Positions 40,324-51,373 of a stretch of DNA of 64,000 nucleotides are shown one piece after another. How positions within the stretch are numbered: position 1 is the stretch's first letter; each line of letters starts with the position of its first letter. A program made the position numbers and the translations under genes. This DNA is from Streptomyces venezuelae (GTDB lineage Bacteria; Actinomycetota; Actinomycetes; Streptomycetales; Streptomycetaceae): the NCBI RefSeq assembly GCF_008642295.1, contig NZ_CP029190.1:6493501-6557500 (forward strand), in the 5' to 3' direction. A model generated the notes under the pieces. It was not told the DNA's origin. It searched no databases and saw only the letters and a list, made by a program, of their open reading frames with translations.

Positions 40324-41197
40324 GCCGCGTCCTTCGCTTCCCCACAGATGTGCATATCACGCATTTCGTGCATTTCATGCTTGTCGTGCATGCCGTCCGG
40401 AACCACCGTGGTACCGGAACCGTCCTCGGTGAACACCGCCCGCAGGACGGAGTGCGGAACCCGGCCGTCCAGAACCTGCGCCGAGGCCACCCCCGCCCGT
40501 ACCGCCTGCAGACAGCCCTCCATCTTGGGGAGCATCCCGCTCGCCAGCTCCGGCAGCAGCTTCTCCAGCTCCCCGGCGGTCAGCCGGGGGATCACCTCGG
40601 GGCTGTGCGGCCAGTTCGCGTAGAGCCCCTCCACATCGGTGAGCATCACCAGCCGCTCCGCACCGAGGGCCGCCGCCAGCGCGGACGCCGCAAGATCGGC
40701 GTTGACGTTGTAGACCTGTCCGTCCGTGCCCCGGGCCACCGGCGAGACCACCGGGATACGGCCCTGGTCCAGCAGCGCCCGCAGGGTCTCGGTGTTGACG
40801 TCCACCACCTCGCCGACCAGCCCGATGTCCACCGGCTCGCCGTCCACCCACGCGGGCCGGCGCACCGCGGTCAGCGTGTGCGCGTCCTCGCCCGTCATCC
40901 CGACCGCGAACGGCCCGTGACGGTTGACCAGCCCCACCAGCTCCCGCTGGACCTGCCCCGCGAGGACCATCCGGACCACCTCCATCACCTCCGGAGTGGT
41001 CACCCGCAGCCCCGCCTCGAACCGGACCTCCAGATCGAGCCGGTCCAGCAGCGCACTGATCTGCGGACCGCCGCCGTGGACCACGACCGGGCGCAGCCCG
41101 GACCGCCACAGCGACACCACGTCCTCGGCGAAGGACCGCTTCAGATCCTCGTTCACCATGGCGTTGCCGCCGAACTTGATCACCACGATGCGCCCGC

Positions 41198-41201
<4 letters not shown>
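40320..41201 (-). CDS. argB: N-acetylglutamate kinase with unusual His/Met-rich tail
   Basis: This 293-residue amino-acid kinase phosphorylates N-acetylglutamate. It has [10 protein letters not shown] near the N-terminus, [28 protein letters not shown] and [17 protein letters not shown], all typical of ArgB. The normal end ([11 protein letters not shown]) is followed by ~24 extra residues containing H272-x2-H275-x2-H278, H284, C286 and four Met, which look metal-binding. The coding DNA there is locally AT-richer with repeated GCAT/TCGTGCAT elements. It overlaps argJ and argD by 4 bases each. Confidence 0.9.
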
Positions 41202-43416
<2,215 letters not shown>

Positions 43417-43448
43417 TCATGGCCAGGCCCGAGGGTCCGCCCAATTGT

Positions 43449-43467
43449 TTAGCTTAGGCTAACCTAA
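43449..43467 (-). promoter_or_regulatory. Iron box upstream of argC
   Basis: TTAGCTTAGGCTAACCTAA differs from the palindromic consensus TTAGGTTAGGCTAACCTAA at a single position. It lies 69 bases before the argC start on the minus strand, with no other gene it could serve: on the plus side the next gene reading away is over 1.2 kb distant. Confidence 0.88.
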
Positions 43468-43632
43468 GTCCAGCTGGGCGCAGGAGTCGGGAGATGAAGA
43501 GTCGGTGACATTCCCTCCGGGGTGCGGGCGTTCAGGACATATACCCCGACGGCACGGCCGTCCCGCCCTCCCGGCCGTACGGACCCCCGTCCAGCCAGGT
43601 TCTCGGGCGCGGCCCGGGCGGTACGGCAGTGC

Positions 43633-44095
43633 GGGCGCTGCCCGGCACCCCTGCGGGGTTCCTGGGCGGGGCCGGGGCTTGCCGGGCGTTGCCCGGGCGT
43701 ACGGGGGTCTGGGGGCGGAGCCCCGGCGGTACGGGCGTTGCCCGGGCGTGCGAGGTCCGGGGACGGAGTCCGGGGGTGTGGGCGTTGCCCGGGCGCCGAT
43801 ACGGGTACGGGGCGGAGCCCCGAAACCCGGTGCGGGCGTTGCCCGGCACCTCTGTGGGGTCCGGGGCGGAGCCCAGGCGTGCGGGGACTGGGGGCGGAGC
43901 CCCGGGGTTGCCGGGCGTTGCCCGAGCACCCATGCGGGGGCGGAGCCCCGGGGGTGCGGGCGCGGCTCGGGCACCCCATACGGGGTCGCAGCCCCGGGAG
44001 CGCGGGCGTTGCCCGGGTGTTCGGGGTCCGGGGGCGGAGCCCCGAAACCGGTGCGGGCCGAGCCCGGCAGGTCGGGGTCCGGGGCGGAGCCCCGG
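43633..44095. repeat. Array of alternating GC-rich palindromic units
   Basis: About nine copies of a GGGCGTTGCCC-type palindrome, at a spacing near 50 bases in most cases (43633, 43684, 43733, 43780, 43834, 43913, 44004, 44054, plus a variant near 43948), alternate with about nine copies of GGGGCGGAGCCCCG. This occupies most of the 849-base gap between argC and the DUF5997 gene. Open frames through it encode only Gly/Pro/Arg-rich repeats without a start context, so I regard the region as non-coding. Confidence 0.75.
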
Positions 44096-44229
44096 TTTCG
44101 GGAAGGGGCGGGGTGGGGGAACGGTGCCGCGCAGCGGGCTCGCCCCGCCGCCTGCACGCCCGGCGGCGGCCCCGCCCACTCCCGCACGGGCGGAAACGGC
44201 AGGGCCGACCGGGGCAGCGGCCGGGAGGG

Positions 44230-44634
44230 TCAGGAGCGGGAGTCGCCGGCCCGGCGCTCGCGCTCCGCGTTGCGCTCCTTGATCCGCACCGCCTCCTTGC
44301 GGACCTCCGCCTGCGTCGCCCGCTCCTTCTGCAGCCACTCGGGCTGCTCCTGCTTCAGCGCCTCGATCTGCTCAGTGGTCAGCGCCTCGGTGACCCCGCC
44401 CCGGGCGAGCCCCGCGATCGAGATGCCGAGCTTGGCCGCGACCACCGGCCGCGGGTGCGGCCCATTGCGCCGCAGGTCCTGCAGCCACTGGGGCGGGTCG
44501 GTCTGCAGGGCGTTCAGCTCGGTGCGCGAGACGACACCCTCCTGGAACTCTGCGGGGGTGGCCTCGAGGTACACACCCAGCTTCTTCGCCGCGGTTGCGG
44601 GCTTCATCGTCTGGGCGGTCTGGTGCGACGTCAT
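44230..44634 (-). CDS. DUF5997 family protein
   Basis: This 134-residue cytoplasmic protein is the small actinobacterial family annotated DUF5997, as I recognise it. It has MKPATAAKKLGVYLEATPAEFQEG, two similar half-repeats (TRTEL/PPQWLQDLRRNGPHPRPVVAAKLGIS and a later TEQIEALKQEQPEWLQKER), and a highly charged Arg/Glu C-terminus. It is divergent from the LysR-like gene with 58 bases between, a pairing I believe is common in streptomycetes. Function unknown. Confidence 0.75.
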   Translation of the reverse strand: MTSHQTAQTMKPATAAKKLGVYLEATPAEFQEGVVSRTELNALQTDPPQWLQDLRRNGPHPRPVVAAKLGISIAGLARGGVTEALTTEQIEALKQEQPEWLQKERATQAEVRKEAVRIKERNAERERRAGDSRS

Positions 44635-44692
44635 GCAGTCAAGGGTATCGAGCGTGTGCGCTACCTCCGACCACGACCGGTAACCTGGCGGG

Positions 44693-45481
44693 GTGACAGG
44701 CTCGGATACATCCCCTTCGTTCCGGCTCGCGTATGTCCCGGGAGTGACGCCCACCAAATGGGTGCGGATCTGGAACGAGCGGCTGCCCGACATCCCGCTG
44801 ACCCTCGTCCAGGTGTCCGCGGCCGATGCGTTCGACCTGCTGCGCAGCGGCGGCGCCGATGCCGGTTTCGTCCGGATGCCGGTCGACCGCGACGACCTCA
44901 GCGCGATCCCCCTCTACACCGAGACCACCGTGGTCGTGATCCCCAAGGATCACCTGGTGGCGGCGGTGGAGGAGGTGTCCGTCGCGGACCTCGCCGACGA
45001 GATCGTGCTGCACCCCCTCGACGACACCCTCGACACCCTCGGCTGGGAGAACCCGCCGGGCCGCCCCGCGTACGAGCGTCCCGCCAGCACGGCGGATGCC
45101 GTGGAGCTGGTGGCGGCCGGGATCGGCGTCCTGGTCGTCCCCCAGTCGCTGGCCCGCCTGCATCACCGCAAGGACCTCACCTACCGGCCGGTGACGGAGG
45201 TCCCGGAGTCGCGGGTGGCACTGTCCTGGCCGCAGGAGCAGACCACCGACCTGGTGGAGGAGTTCATCGGGATCGTCCGCGGGCGGACCGTGAACAGCAC
45301 CCGGGGCCGGACCCCGACGCCGCCCCAGCCGAAGCAGAAGCGCAAGCCCACGGCCGCGAAGCCCGCGGCCAGGACGGCCGGCAAGAACCCCCGCGGTGGT
45401 TCCGGCGCCGCCAAGGGCGGCAAGGGCAAGGGCAGGGGCGGGTCCGCCGGCGGTCGCGGCAAGCCCCGGGGCCGCTCGTAG
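44693..45481 (+). CDS. LysR-type substrate-binding-domain protein without HTH
   Basis: This 262-residue protein begins directly with the effector-binding fold of LysR regulators (FRLAYVPGVTPTKWVRIWNERLP, DADAGFVRMPVDRDDLSAIPLYTE, VELVAAGIGVLVVPQSLARL) and has no N-terminal helix-turn-helix. The last ~60 residues are a Lys/Arg/Gly/Pro-rich tail (KQKRKPTAAKPAARTAGK) that could bind nucleic acid. The start is GTG 44693. It may sense a small molecule on behalf of a partner, possibly the divergent DUF5997 protein. Confidence 0.75.
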   Translation: MTGSDTSPSFRLAYVPGVTPTKWVRIWNERLPDIPLTLVQVSAADAFDLLRSGGADAGFVRMPVDRDDLSAIPLYTETTVVVIPKDHLVAAVEEVSVADLADEIVLHPLDDTLDTLGWENPPGRPAYERPASTADAVELVAAGIGVLVVPQSLARLHHRKDLTYRPVTEVPESRVALSWPQEQTTDLVEEFIGIVRGRTVNSTRGRTPTPPQPKQKRKPTAAKPAARTAGKNPRGGSGAAKGGKGKGRGGSAGGRGKPRGRS

Positions 45482-45633
45482 CGAGCGCTACGGGCACTAC
45501 GGGCGCTACACGCGAAACGAGCGCATCGACCTGACAAGCGGTGCCCCCGGGCAGGGCCGGACCAAGGCCCCGGGGGTTAGGTTCACGGGACCTTAGCGAC
45601 AGCGACACCATCCCCGGATCGACGAGGACCTCC

Positions 45634-46578
45634 GTGACATCCGTGCGCACCGCCCGCCCCGAGGAACTGCCCGCCCTGGTGGAACACCCCGGTGATGCCG
45701 AACGCAACACCGCCACCCGTGTCTACCTGGAGCGGCTCCTCGACAGCGGCTGCACCCGCCCCGAATGGTGCCTGGTCGCCGAGGGCGCCGACGGGCGGCC
45801 GGCCGGCAGCGTGGTGCTGTGGACCCTCCCGGGCCAGACGGTGCCGCTCGCCCTCGTACTGTTCGAGGTCCCCGTGGACGCCCCGGACGCCGGGACCGCC
45901 CTGCTGGACGCCGCCGCGGCGAAGGCGGCGGAGCTCGGCGCGACCGAACTCGAGCACGTCCTCGACTCGCCCGCGCAGCCCCCGCAGTTCCAGCGCGACC
46001 CCGAGCAGCGGGGCGCGCTCCTGCGGAAGGCAGGCTTCCAGGTGGTCCGCGACGGCCGCCGCTTCCGCCGCCTGCTCTCCGGTGCGGCTCCCGCGGACCT
46101 TCCGGCCGACGACCCCCGGCTGACCTTCCGTACCCTCTCCGAGCTCGGCCCCGAGCCGTTCGTCGAGGTGCTCCGGGACCTCCTCGCCGATACCGCCGAC
46201 GCCCGCCTCGCCGCCGACGTCCGGCAGCACGGCGCACGGCGGGCCGCCGAACTCCTCTTCGAGGAGACCGCCGAACTCCGGCACGAACCCGGCTGGTGGG
46301 AGCTCGGCTACGACGCGGACGGCACCCCCGCCGTGATCAGCCTGCCCGCCGAGAACCCCAGCGTCCCGGTGATCGGCTTCGTCGGCGTCGCCCCGGCCCA
46401 CCGCGGCAAGGGCTACGCCACCTCGGCCGTGGTCCGCGGCACCCGGATCCTCGCGGCGCACGGCGCCACCGAGATCCGCGGCGACTGCGACGCCGCCAAC
46501 ACGGCCATGGCCAAGGCCTTCCGCAGCGCCGACTACGAGAACGTCGCCGACCGCCTGGAATTCATCCGCCCCCTCTGA
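45634..46578 (+). CDS. GNAT-family acetyltransferase (two-domain)
   Basis: This 314-residue protein has a clear C-terminal GNAT acetyl-CoA motif (VIGFVGVAPAHRGKGYATSAVVRGTRILAAHG, then DCDAANTAMAKAFRSADYENV) and a related but degenerate N-terminal half, as in tandem GNAT proteins. GTG 45634 follows GAGGACC; an upstream in-frame ATG at 45541 would add an unlike leader. The substrate is not evident. It converges on the KdpD gene across a strong hairpin. Confidence 0.75.
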   Translation: MTSVRTARPEELPALVEHPGDAERNTATRVYLERLLDSGCTRPEWCLVAEGADGRPAGSVVLWTLPGQTVPLALVLFEVPVDAPDAGTALLDAAAAKAAELGATELEHVLDSPAQPPQFQRDPEQRGALLRKAGFQVVRDGRRFRRLLSGAAPADLPADDPRLTFRTLSELGPEPFVEVLRDLLADTADARLAADVRQHGARRAAELLFEETAELRHEPGWWELGYDADGTPAVISLPAENPSVPVIGFVGVAPAHRGKGYATSAVVRGTRILAAHGATEIRGDCDAANTAMAKAFRSADYENVADRLEFIRPL

Positions 46579-46618
46579 CCGAAGCACCAGGCCCCGCCGT
46601 CCCGCTCCGTCACCACCC

Positions 46619-46660
46619 CTCCAGCCGCACCCGGCGGCGTTCCGCCGGGTGCGGCTGGAG
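46619..46660. terminator. Bidirectional hairpin terminator
   Basis: A perfect 19-base inverted repeat (CTCCAGCCGCACCCGGCGG and complement) with loop CGTT lies between the convergent GNAT and KdpD genes. Confidence 0.85.
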
Positions 46661-46691
46661 GCCCGTCATCAGCGGAGGTGGAGGGTCCCGG

Positions 46692-49328
46692 TCATGCCGC
46701 GCCGGAGGACAGGGCCGTCGGAGCCGGGGTCGCAGCGGGTTGCCTACAGTCGGCGGCCGGCAGGGACAGGACCATGGTCAGCCCGCCCCCCGGGGTGTCC
46801 TCGGGGGTGAGGGTGCCATCCATCGCCTCGGTGAGCCCCCGGGCCAGCGCGAGCCCGAGGCCCGGGCCGGCCGAGTTGTCCCGGTCGCCGAGCCGCTGGA
46901 AGGGCTCGAACACCCGCTCGCGGTCGGCCGGGGTGATGCCCGGCCCGCGGTCGATGATCCGTACCTCGACCCGCCCGGCGAGTGCGCTGGCGGTCACCAG
47001 CACCGGCCGGTCCGCGGGGGAGTGGCGGACGGCATTGCCGACGAGATTGGCCAGCACCCGTTCCAGCAGCGGCGGATCCACCCACAGCGCCGGTACCGCC
47101 TCCAGGTCCTGTACGTCGATCCCGGGCCCGCCCGCATCCGCGGCGGCAGCAGCGGGTTCCAGCGAATCCAGCGCCCCCGGCAGCACCTCCTCCAGCGCGG
47201 TGGCCCGCAGCGCCAGGGTGAGCGCACCGGCCTGGAGCCGGCTCAGGTCCAGCAGGTTCTCCACCAGCCGGTGCAGGCGCAGCAGCGAGGTCTCGGCCGA
47301 GGCCAGCAGCTCGTCCCGGTCCTCCTCGGAGAAGACCACCTCCCGGCTGCGCAGCGAGCTCACCGCCGCCAGCGACCCGGCGAGCGGGGTCCGCAGGTCA
47401 TGGCTGACGGCCCGGAGCAGGGCCGTGCGCAGCCGGTCCGCGGCCTTGACGGGTTCCACCTCGGCAGCCGCCTCGGCCAGCTGCGCCCGCTCCACCGCGG
47501 CACCGACGTGCGCGGCAAAGGCGGCCAGCACCCGGCGCTCGGAGGACGGCAGCGTACGGCCGTGCAGGGCCAGGCGGGCCCGCGGGCCCGCGGTCACCAC
47601 CAGGGGTGAGTCCGTCCCGGTCCCGGGCCGCCCCGGTCCCGCGGGGACGGGCCGGTCACCGGTACGGTCGGGCCGGTCATCGTACGGTTCCCGGAGCAGC
47701 TCGACGGAGTCCATGCCGAAGGTCTCGCGGGTCCGCTCCAGCAGGGCGGGAATCGTGTGGTCGCCGCGGACGATGCTGCCGGCCAGCGAGGACATCGTCT
47801 CCGCCTCGGCGGTGGCCCGGGCCGCCCGCCGGGACAGCCGCAGCGACCGGTCCACCACGGCGGCCACGATCGCCGCCACCGCGGCGAACACCAGGAGCGC
47901 CAGCACACTGTCCGGATCGTTCAGGGTGAACGCCCCGATGGGCGGTATGAACCAGTAGTTGAGGAGCAGCGCCGCGGTGAGGGCGGCGACCAGGGCGGAC
48001 ACCACCCCGCCGATGCAGGCCACCGCGACCACGGCGAGGAGGAACAGCAGGGCCTCGCCGGTCAGGTTGAGGGTGCCCCGCGTCCGGTCGAGGAGCACCG
48101 TGAGCAGGACCGGCAGCAGCAGCCCCGCCACCGGCCCGGCGATGAGCCGGGACACCGGCAGGGTGCGCCGCCGGGAGGGCAGCGGCCGGCCGTGGCCGGC
48201 CCGTTCGTGGGTGACGGTGTGGACGTCGATGTCCCCGGACAGGGACACCACGGTCTCGCCGATGCCCCGCCCGGTAAGGAAACGTTCCAGCCGACCGCGG
48301 CGGCTGGTGCCGAGCACCAGCTGGGTGGCGTTCTCCGCGGTCGCGAAGTCCACCAGCGCCGAAGCCACCTCGTCGCCCACGACCGAGTGGTAGCTGCCCC
48401 CGAGGTTCTCGACCAGCACCCGCTGGTCCGCCAGGGCCGCGTGCGAGGCCCCGGACGCCAGACCGTCGCTGCGCGTCACATGGACGGCGAGCAGCTCCCC
48501 GCCCGCCGAGCGGGCCGCGATCCGGGCGGCCCGGCGGATCAGGGTCTGTCCCTCCGGCCCGCCGGTGAGGGCCACCACCACCCGTTCCCGGGTCTCCCAC
48601 ACCGCTCCGATGTTGTGCTCGGCCCGGTACTTGGTCAGGGCCTCCTCCACCCGCCCGGCCACCCACAGCAGGGCCAGCTCCCGCATCGCGTGGAGGTTCC
48701 CGGGCCGGAAGAAGTTCGCCAGCGAGGCGTCGATCCGCTCCGGCGGGTAGATGTTGCCGTGGGCCATCCGCCGGCGCAGTCCCTCCGGCGGGATGTCCAC
48801 CAGCTCGATCTCATCGGCCCGGCGCACGAAGTCGTCGGGGACGGTCTCCCGCTGCGGCACCCCGGTGATCTTCTCGACCACGTCGTTGAGCGACTCCAGG
48901 TGCTGGATGTTCAGGGTGGCGATCACATCGATCCCGGCCGCCAGGATGTCCTCGACGTCCTGCCACCGCTTGGGGTGCCGGCCGCCCCCGGGGACATTGG
49001 AGTGCGCGAGCTCGTCGATCAGCACCACATCCGGCCGCCGGGCCAGCACGGCCGCCACGTCCAGCTCGGCGTAGCGCCCCCCGCGGTACTCGCACGCCGC
49101 CCGCGGCAGCACGTCCAGACCGGCGAGCTTCTCCTCGGTGTGCCGCCGCCGGTGGCACTCCACCACCCCCGCCAGCACCACCGCACCGCGCCCGGTCCGC
49201 CGCTGGGCCTCGTCGAGCATCCGGTACGTCTTGCCGACCCCCGGAGCCGACCCGAGGTACACCTTGAACCGGCCGGCGCGCAGGGCCGTCCTCCGGGCTT
49301 CCGCCACAGCCGGCGCCGGCATCCCCAT
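46692..49328 (-). CDS. kdpD: KdpD-type osmosensitive K+ channel sensor histidine kinase (full length)
   Basis: This 878-residue sensor kinase has the complete KdpD order: N-terminal KdpD domain with Walker A GSAPGVGKT (26-34) and VVLIDELAHSNVPG, a universal-stress-like domain (~230-370), the DUF4118 four-helix membrane segment (~390-500; LLLNYWFIPPIGAFTLNDP), a GAF-like linker, HisKA with H643 in AVSHDLRTPLAG and a HATPase (NLVGNAVRHSP, GPGLGLALA). ATG 49328 follows GAGGGG; ATG 49370 lacks a good site. The cognate regulator is probably KdpE at 52780-53463, separated by other genes. A copy of the putative KdpE repeat lies ~190 bases upstream. Confidence 0.9.
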   Translation of the reverse strand: MGMPAPAVAEARRTALRAGRFKVYLGSAPGVGKTYRMLDEAQRRTGRGAVVLAGVVECHRRRHTEEKLAGLDVLPRAACEYRGGRYAELDVAAVLARRPDVVLIDELAHSNVPGGGRHPKRWQDVEDILAAGIDVIATLNIQHLESLNDVVEKITGVPQRETVPDDFVRRADEIELVDIPPEGLRRRMAHGNIYPPERIDASLANFFRPGNLHAMRELALLWVAGRVEEALTKYRAEHNIGAVWETRERVVVALTGGPEGQTLIRRAARIAARSAGGELLAVHVTRSDGLASGASHAALADQRVLVENLGGSYHSVVGDEVASALVDFATAENATQLVLGTSRRGRLERFLTGRGIGETVVSLSGDIDVHTVTHERAGHGRPLPSRRRTLPVSRLIAGPVAGLLLPVLLTVLLDRTRGTLNLTGEALLFLLAVVAVACIGGVVSALVAALTAALLLNYWFIPPIGAFTLNDPDSVLALLVFAAVAAIVAAVVDRSLRLSRRAARATAEAETMSSLAGSIVRGDHTIPALLERTRETFGMDSVELLREPYDDRPDRTGDRPVPAGPGRPGTGTDSPLVVTAGPRARLALHGRTLPSSERRVLAAFAAHVGAAVERAQLAEAAAEVEPVKAADRLRTALLRAVSHDLRTPLAGSLAAVSSLRSREVVFSEEDRDELLASAETSLLRLHRLVENLLDLSRLQAGALTLALRATALEEVLPGALDSLEPAAAAADAGGPGIDVQDLEAVPALWVDPPLLERVLANLVGNAVRHSPADRPVLVTASALAGRVEVRIIDRGPGITPADRERVFEPFQRLGDRDNSAGPGLGLALARGLTEAMDGTLTPEDTPGGGLTMVLSLPAADCRQPAATPAPTALSSGAA

Positions 49329-49520
49329 GCTCAGGACCCCTCGGGGCAGAGCCGGGCGGCCCTCGGACATCCGGCCGGCCAGGCCGAGATGATGCCGCCT
49401 ACGACAGTTTCCGTGCTCACGCGCCCCTGACACCTCCGTGTAGCCTACCCGCCCAGGAAACTCCGCCACGCGCGCGCAGATAAGCCCCTTGATGCACCTC
49501 TGGCGCTTTGTGCACGGGAT

Positions 49521-49538
49521 TCTGACGCTGTGTTGACA
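49521..49538. promoter_or_regulatory. Candidate KdpE-type direct repeat upstream of kdpD
   Basis: TCTGACGCTGTGTTGACA contains two TGAC elements 11 bases apart, matching the pattern seen near kdpE, kdpB, the SDR and the stress-protein gene. It lies 193 bases from the kdpD start and just before the antiporter remnant. Function is inferred from recurrence only. Confidence 0.4.
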
Positions 49539-49542
49539 TTCG

Positions 49543-50070
49543 CTGCCCCGCGCCGTCGGCCTGGTCCTCGCCTCGGCGGCGGCGGTCGGCGCGGTCGCCT
49601 CCCTGCTGACCCCGCTCACCTGGCAGATGGCCCTGGTCCTCGGTGCCGTCCTGGCCGGCACCGACCCGGTGGCGGTCACCGCCCTCGGCCGGCGCCTCGC
49701 GCTGCCGCCCAGGGTCCAGGTCCTGGTCCAGGCCGAGAGCCTCTTCAACGACGCGACCTCGCTGATCCTCTTCCGGGTCGCGGTGGTCGTCGCCGCGGCC
49801 TCCTCCAGGGCGCCGTGGCAGCAGGCCGGCGGCGAGTTCGCCCTGCTCGCCGGCGGCACCCTGATCGCCGTCCGCCTGCTGTGGGTGCTCCCACTGTCCG
49901 TGCTGCTGCAACGGAGCTCGGGGCACGCCCCTCCTGGCGGGTCCCCGCCGTCCTCACCTGGGCGGGCACCCGCGGAGTGGTGCCGCCGGCCGCCGCCCTC
50001 TCGCACCACCCGCCGGCTGCTCCGGCGCTCCCTGGACCTGGAGGAGGCCCGTCTGGACCTCGCGAAGTGA
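49543..50070 (+). pseudogene. Decayed CPA1-type Na+/H+ antiporter fragment
   Basis: Translation in the frame of 49627 gives AVGLVLASAAAVGAVASLLTPLTW, then LVLGAVLAGTDPVAVTALGR, LPPRVQVLVQAESLFNDATS, which are core monovalent-cation/proton antiporter motifs. No start codon or upstream membrane segments exist. After about position 49920 the frame is wrong, and the expected motif TWAGTRGVVPPAAAL appears in another frame, followed by a C-terminal RLLRRSLDLEEARLDLAK back in the first frame. A truncated, frameshifted and internally deleted gene is the simplest reading. It is an island between two minus-strand genes. Confidence 0.8.
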
Positions 50071-50114
50071 CATGGCAGGTCCGGCCGGGCTTCGCGCCCG
50101 TCGGGACATGGGAG

Positions 50115-50145
50115 CGGGGCGGTCCTGTTTGCCAGGACCGCCCCG
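50115..50145 (-). terminator. Hairpin terminator downstream of the bL37-like gene
   Basis: A perfect 13-base inverted repeat (CGGGGCGGTCCTG and complement) with loop TTTGC lies 22 bases beyond the stop of the small ribosomal-protein-like gene. Confidence 0.75.
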
Positions 50146-50167
50146 CGGGGTGGGCAGGGGCCTGCGC

Positions 50168-50245
50168 TCAGCGCTGGCCGGCCTTGCTGCCGTGGTTGGC
50201 CGCCTTCTTGCGGCGGGACTTCTTCTTGCGTGCGCGCTTGGACAT
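50168..50245 (-). CDS. bL37-like very small basic ribosomal protein
   Basis: This 25-residue protein, MSKRARKKKSRRKKAANHGS followed by KAGQR, resembles the tiny actinobacterial large-subunit protein bL37 described from mycobacterial ribosomes (Lys/Arg-rich with an ANHG motif). It is preceded by AGGAACACC and followed by a hairpin. It lies 14 bases downstream of the SDR stop on the same strand, so it is probably co-transcribed with it. It is too short for standard ORF calling. The KKK/RRKK composition alone could mislead, but the ANHG position supports the call. Confidence 0.7.
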   Translation of the reverse strand: MSKRARKKKSRRKKAANHGSKAGQR

Positions 50246-50259
50246 GTGCGGGTGTTCCT

Positions 50260-51066
50260 TCAGGCGGTGTGGCCGACGAGCACGTCGGCGAGCTTGTTGA
50301 GGCGCTTGACCGTGCGCTCCTCGGTGGCGGCGGCGGCCGGGGCGACCCGCTCGGAGCGGTCGTAGTAGGCGCCGTTGACGATCTCGGTGGCCGGGTCGCA
50401 GAGGCGGACGACGTGCTCGGCGCCGTCGGCGGCGGACGCGCCCTCGTGGCCGTACAGGGAGAGCAGGCCGGTGTCGCACACGCCCGGGTGCACGGAGACG
50501 GCGGTGACGCGCGGGTCGGCGGCGAACACCGTGAGGGCCAGCTGCGACTGCGCGTAGGCGGCGAGGCGCGAGTAACGGCGGGTCCGGTTGGGGTCGTTCC
50601 ACTGGATGGCGGCGCTGCGGTGCAGCGAGGAGGACACGTTGACGACCCGGCCGCCCGGGTCGGTGGTCAGGGCCGGCTCCAGGAGGTTGGTGAGCAGGTA
50701 GTGGGCCAGGAAGTTGACCTGGAAGGCGAGCTCGTTGCCGTCGGGGGTGACGGTGTGGCGCTCCGGCGCGGCCACGGCCGCGTTGTTGACGAGCACGTCC
50801 AGGCGGGGGTGCTCCCGTACGACGGTCTGGGCCATCGACTCGACCTCGTCGAAGTGGGCGAAGTCGGCGGCCAGCGGGCGCAGGAGGGTGCTGCTGACAC
50901 CGGCGGTGGCGATCAGCCGGTCGGTCGCGGCCTGGGCCTCCTCGGCGGTCCGCCCGTGCACGAGGACGGTTGCACCGCTCTCGGCGAGCAGGCGGGCGGT
51001 CTCGTAGCCGATTCCGGAGGTGGCGCCGGTGACGAGGACCGTGCGTCCGGTCAGGGAAGAAGACAT
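50260..51066 (-). CDS. Short-chain dehydrogenase/reductase with Lys-to-Gln active-site change
   Basis: This 268-residue SDR-family protein has the cofactor motif TGATSGIG (13-20), NNAAV, a Ser region VNVSSS and Y171. The usual YxxxK is YAQSQ, with Q175 replacing the catalytic Lys, so normal proton relay is doubtful. The rest resembles retinol-dehydrogenase-like SDRs (VSVHPGVCDTGLL). ATG 51066 follows AGGAAG. The upstream region (51067-51725) contains an inverted pair of the putative KdpE repeat, suggesting stress regulation. The substrate is unknown. Confidence 0.85.
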   Translation of the reverse strand: MSSSLTGRTVLVTGATSGIGYETARLLAESGATVLVHGRTAEEAQAATDRLIATAGVSSTLLRPLAADFAHFDEVESMAQTVVREHPRLDVLVNNAAVAAPERHTVTPDGNELAFQVNFLAHYLLTNLLEPALTTDPGGRVVNVSSSLHRSAAIQWNDPNRTRRYSRLAAYAQSQLALTVFAADPRVTAVSVHPGVCDTGLLSLYGHEGASAADGAEHVVRLCDPATEIVNGAYYDRSERVAPAAAATEERTVKRLNKLADVLVGHTA

Positions 51067-51373
51067 GTGGGCTTCCTGAGTGGGCATGACCGGCATGTCC
51101 GCGCGCCCCGGCACGGAGCAGGGGAGCGTGGACTGGGGTCATGCGGTGAAGGTGAAGGTGTGCGTACTCGCAATTCCGGCCGCGGCCCGTCGGTTCGGGC
51201 CGGGGGAGGGCGGAGATACGCGGAGACGACGCGCAGCCGGTGTCAGGCGGCTGTGCGGACAGCAGGCGCTGCCGGCGGCACCGTATTCGGTGGCCGGTCT
51301 TCGTAGCGCGGACCGCTGTTCATGCCCCCATCCCAGCGCATCCGGAATCCCGCGGCAAGATCTCGGCAACCGC

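Noticed and set aside
43633..44095. CRISPR array
   Set aside because: The repeats are short palindromes with ~50-base drifted spacing and no unique spacers of constant length, and no cas genes are nearby.
43459..44338. Pro/Arg/Gly-rich open frames on both strands of the palindrome array
   Set aside because: They arise from repeated GC-rich palindromes, have no RBS or homology-like pattern, and all frames are open.
49329..50009. Extension of the KdpD frame upstream to about 50009
   Set aside because: KdpD homology starts at the ATG near 49328 with an RBS; the upstream residues are antisense to the antiporter remnant and unlike KdpD.
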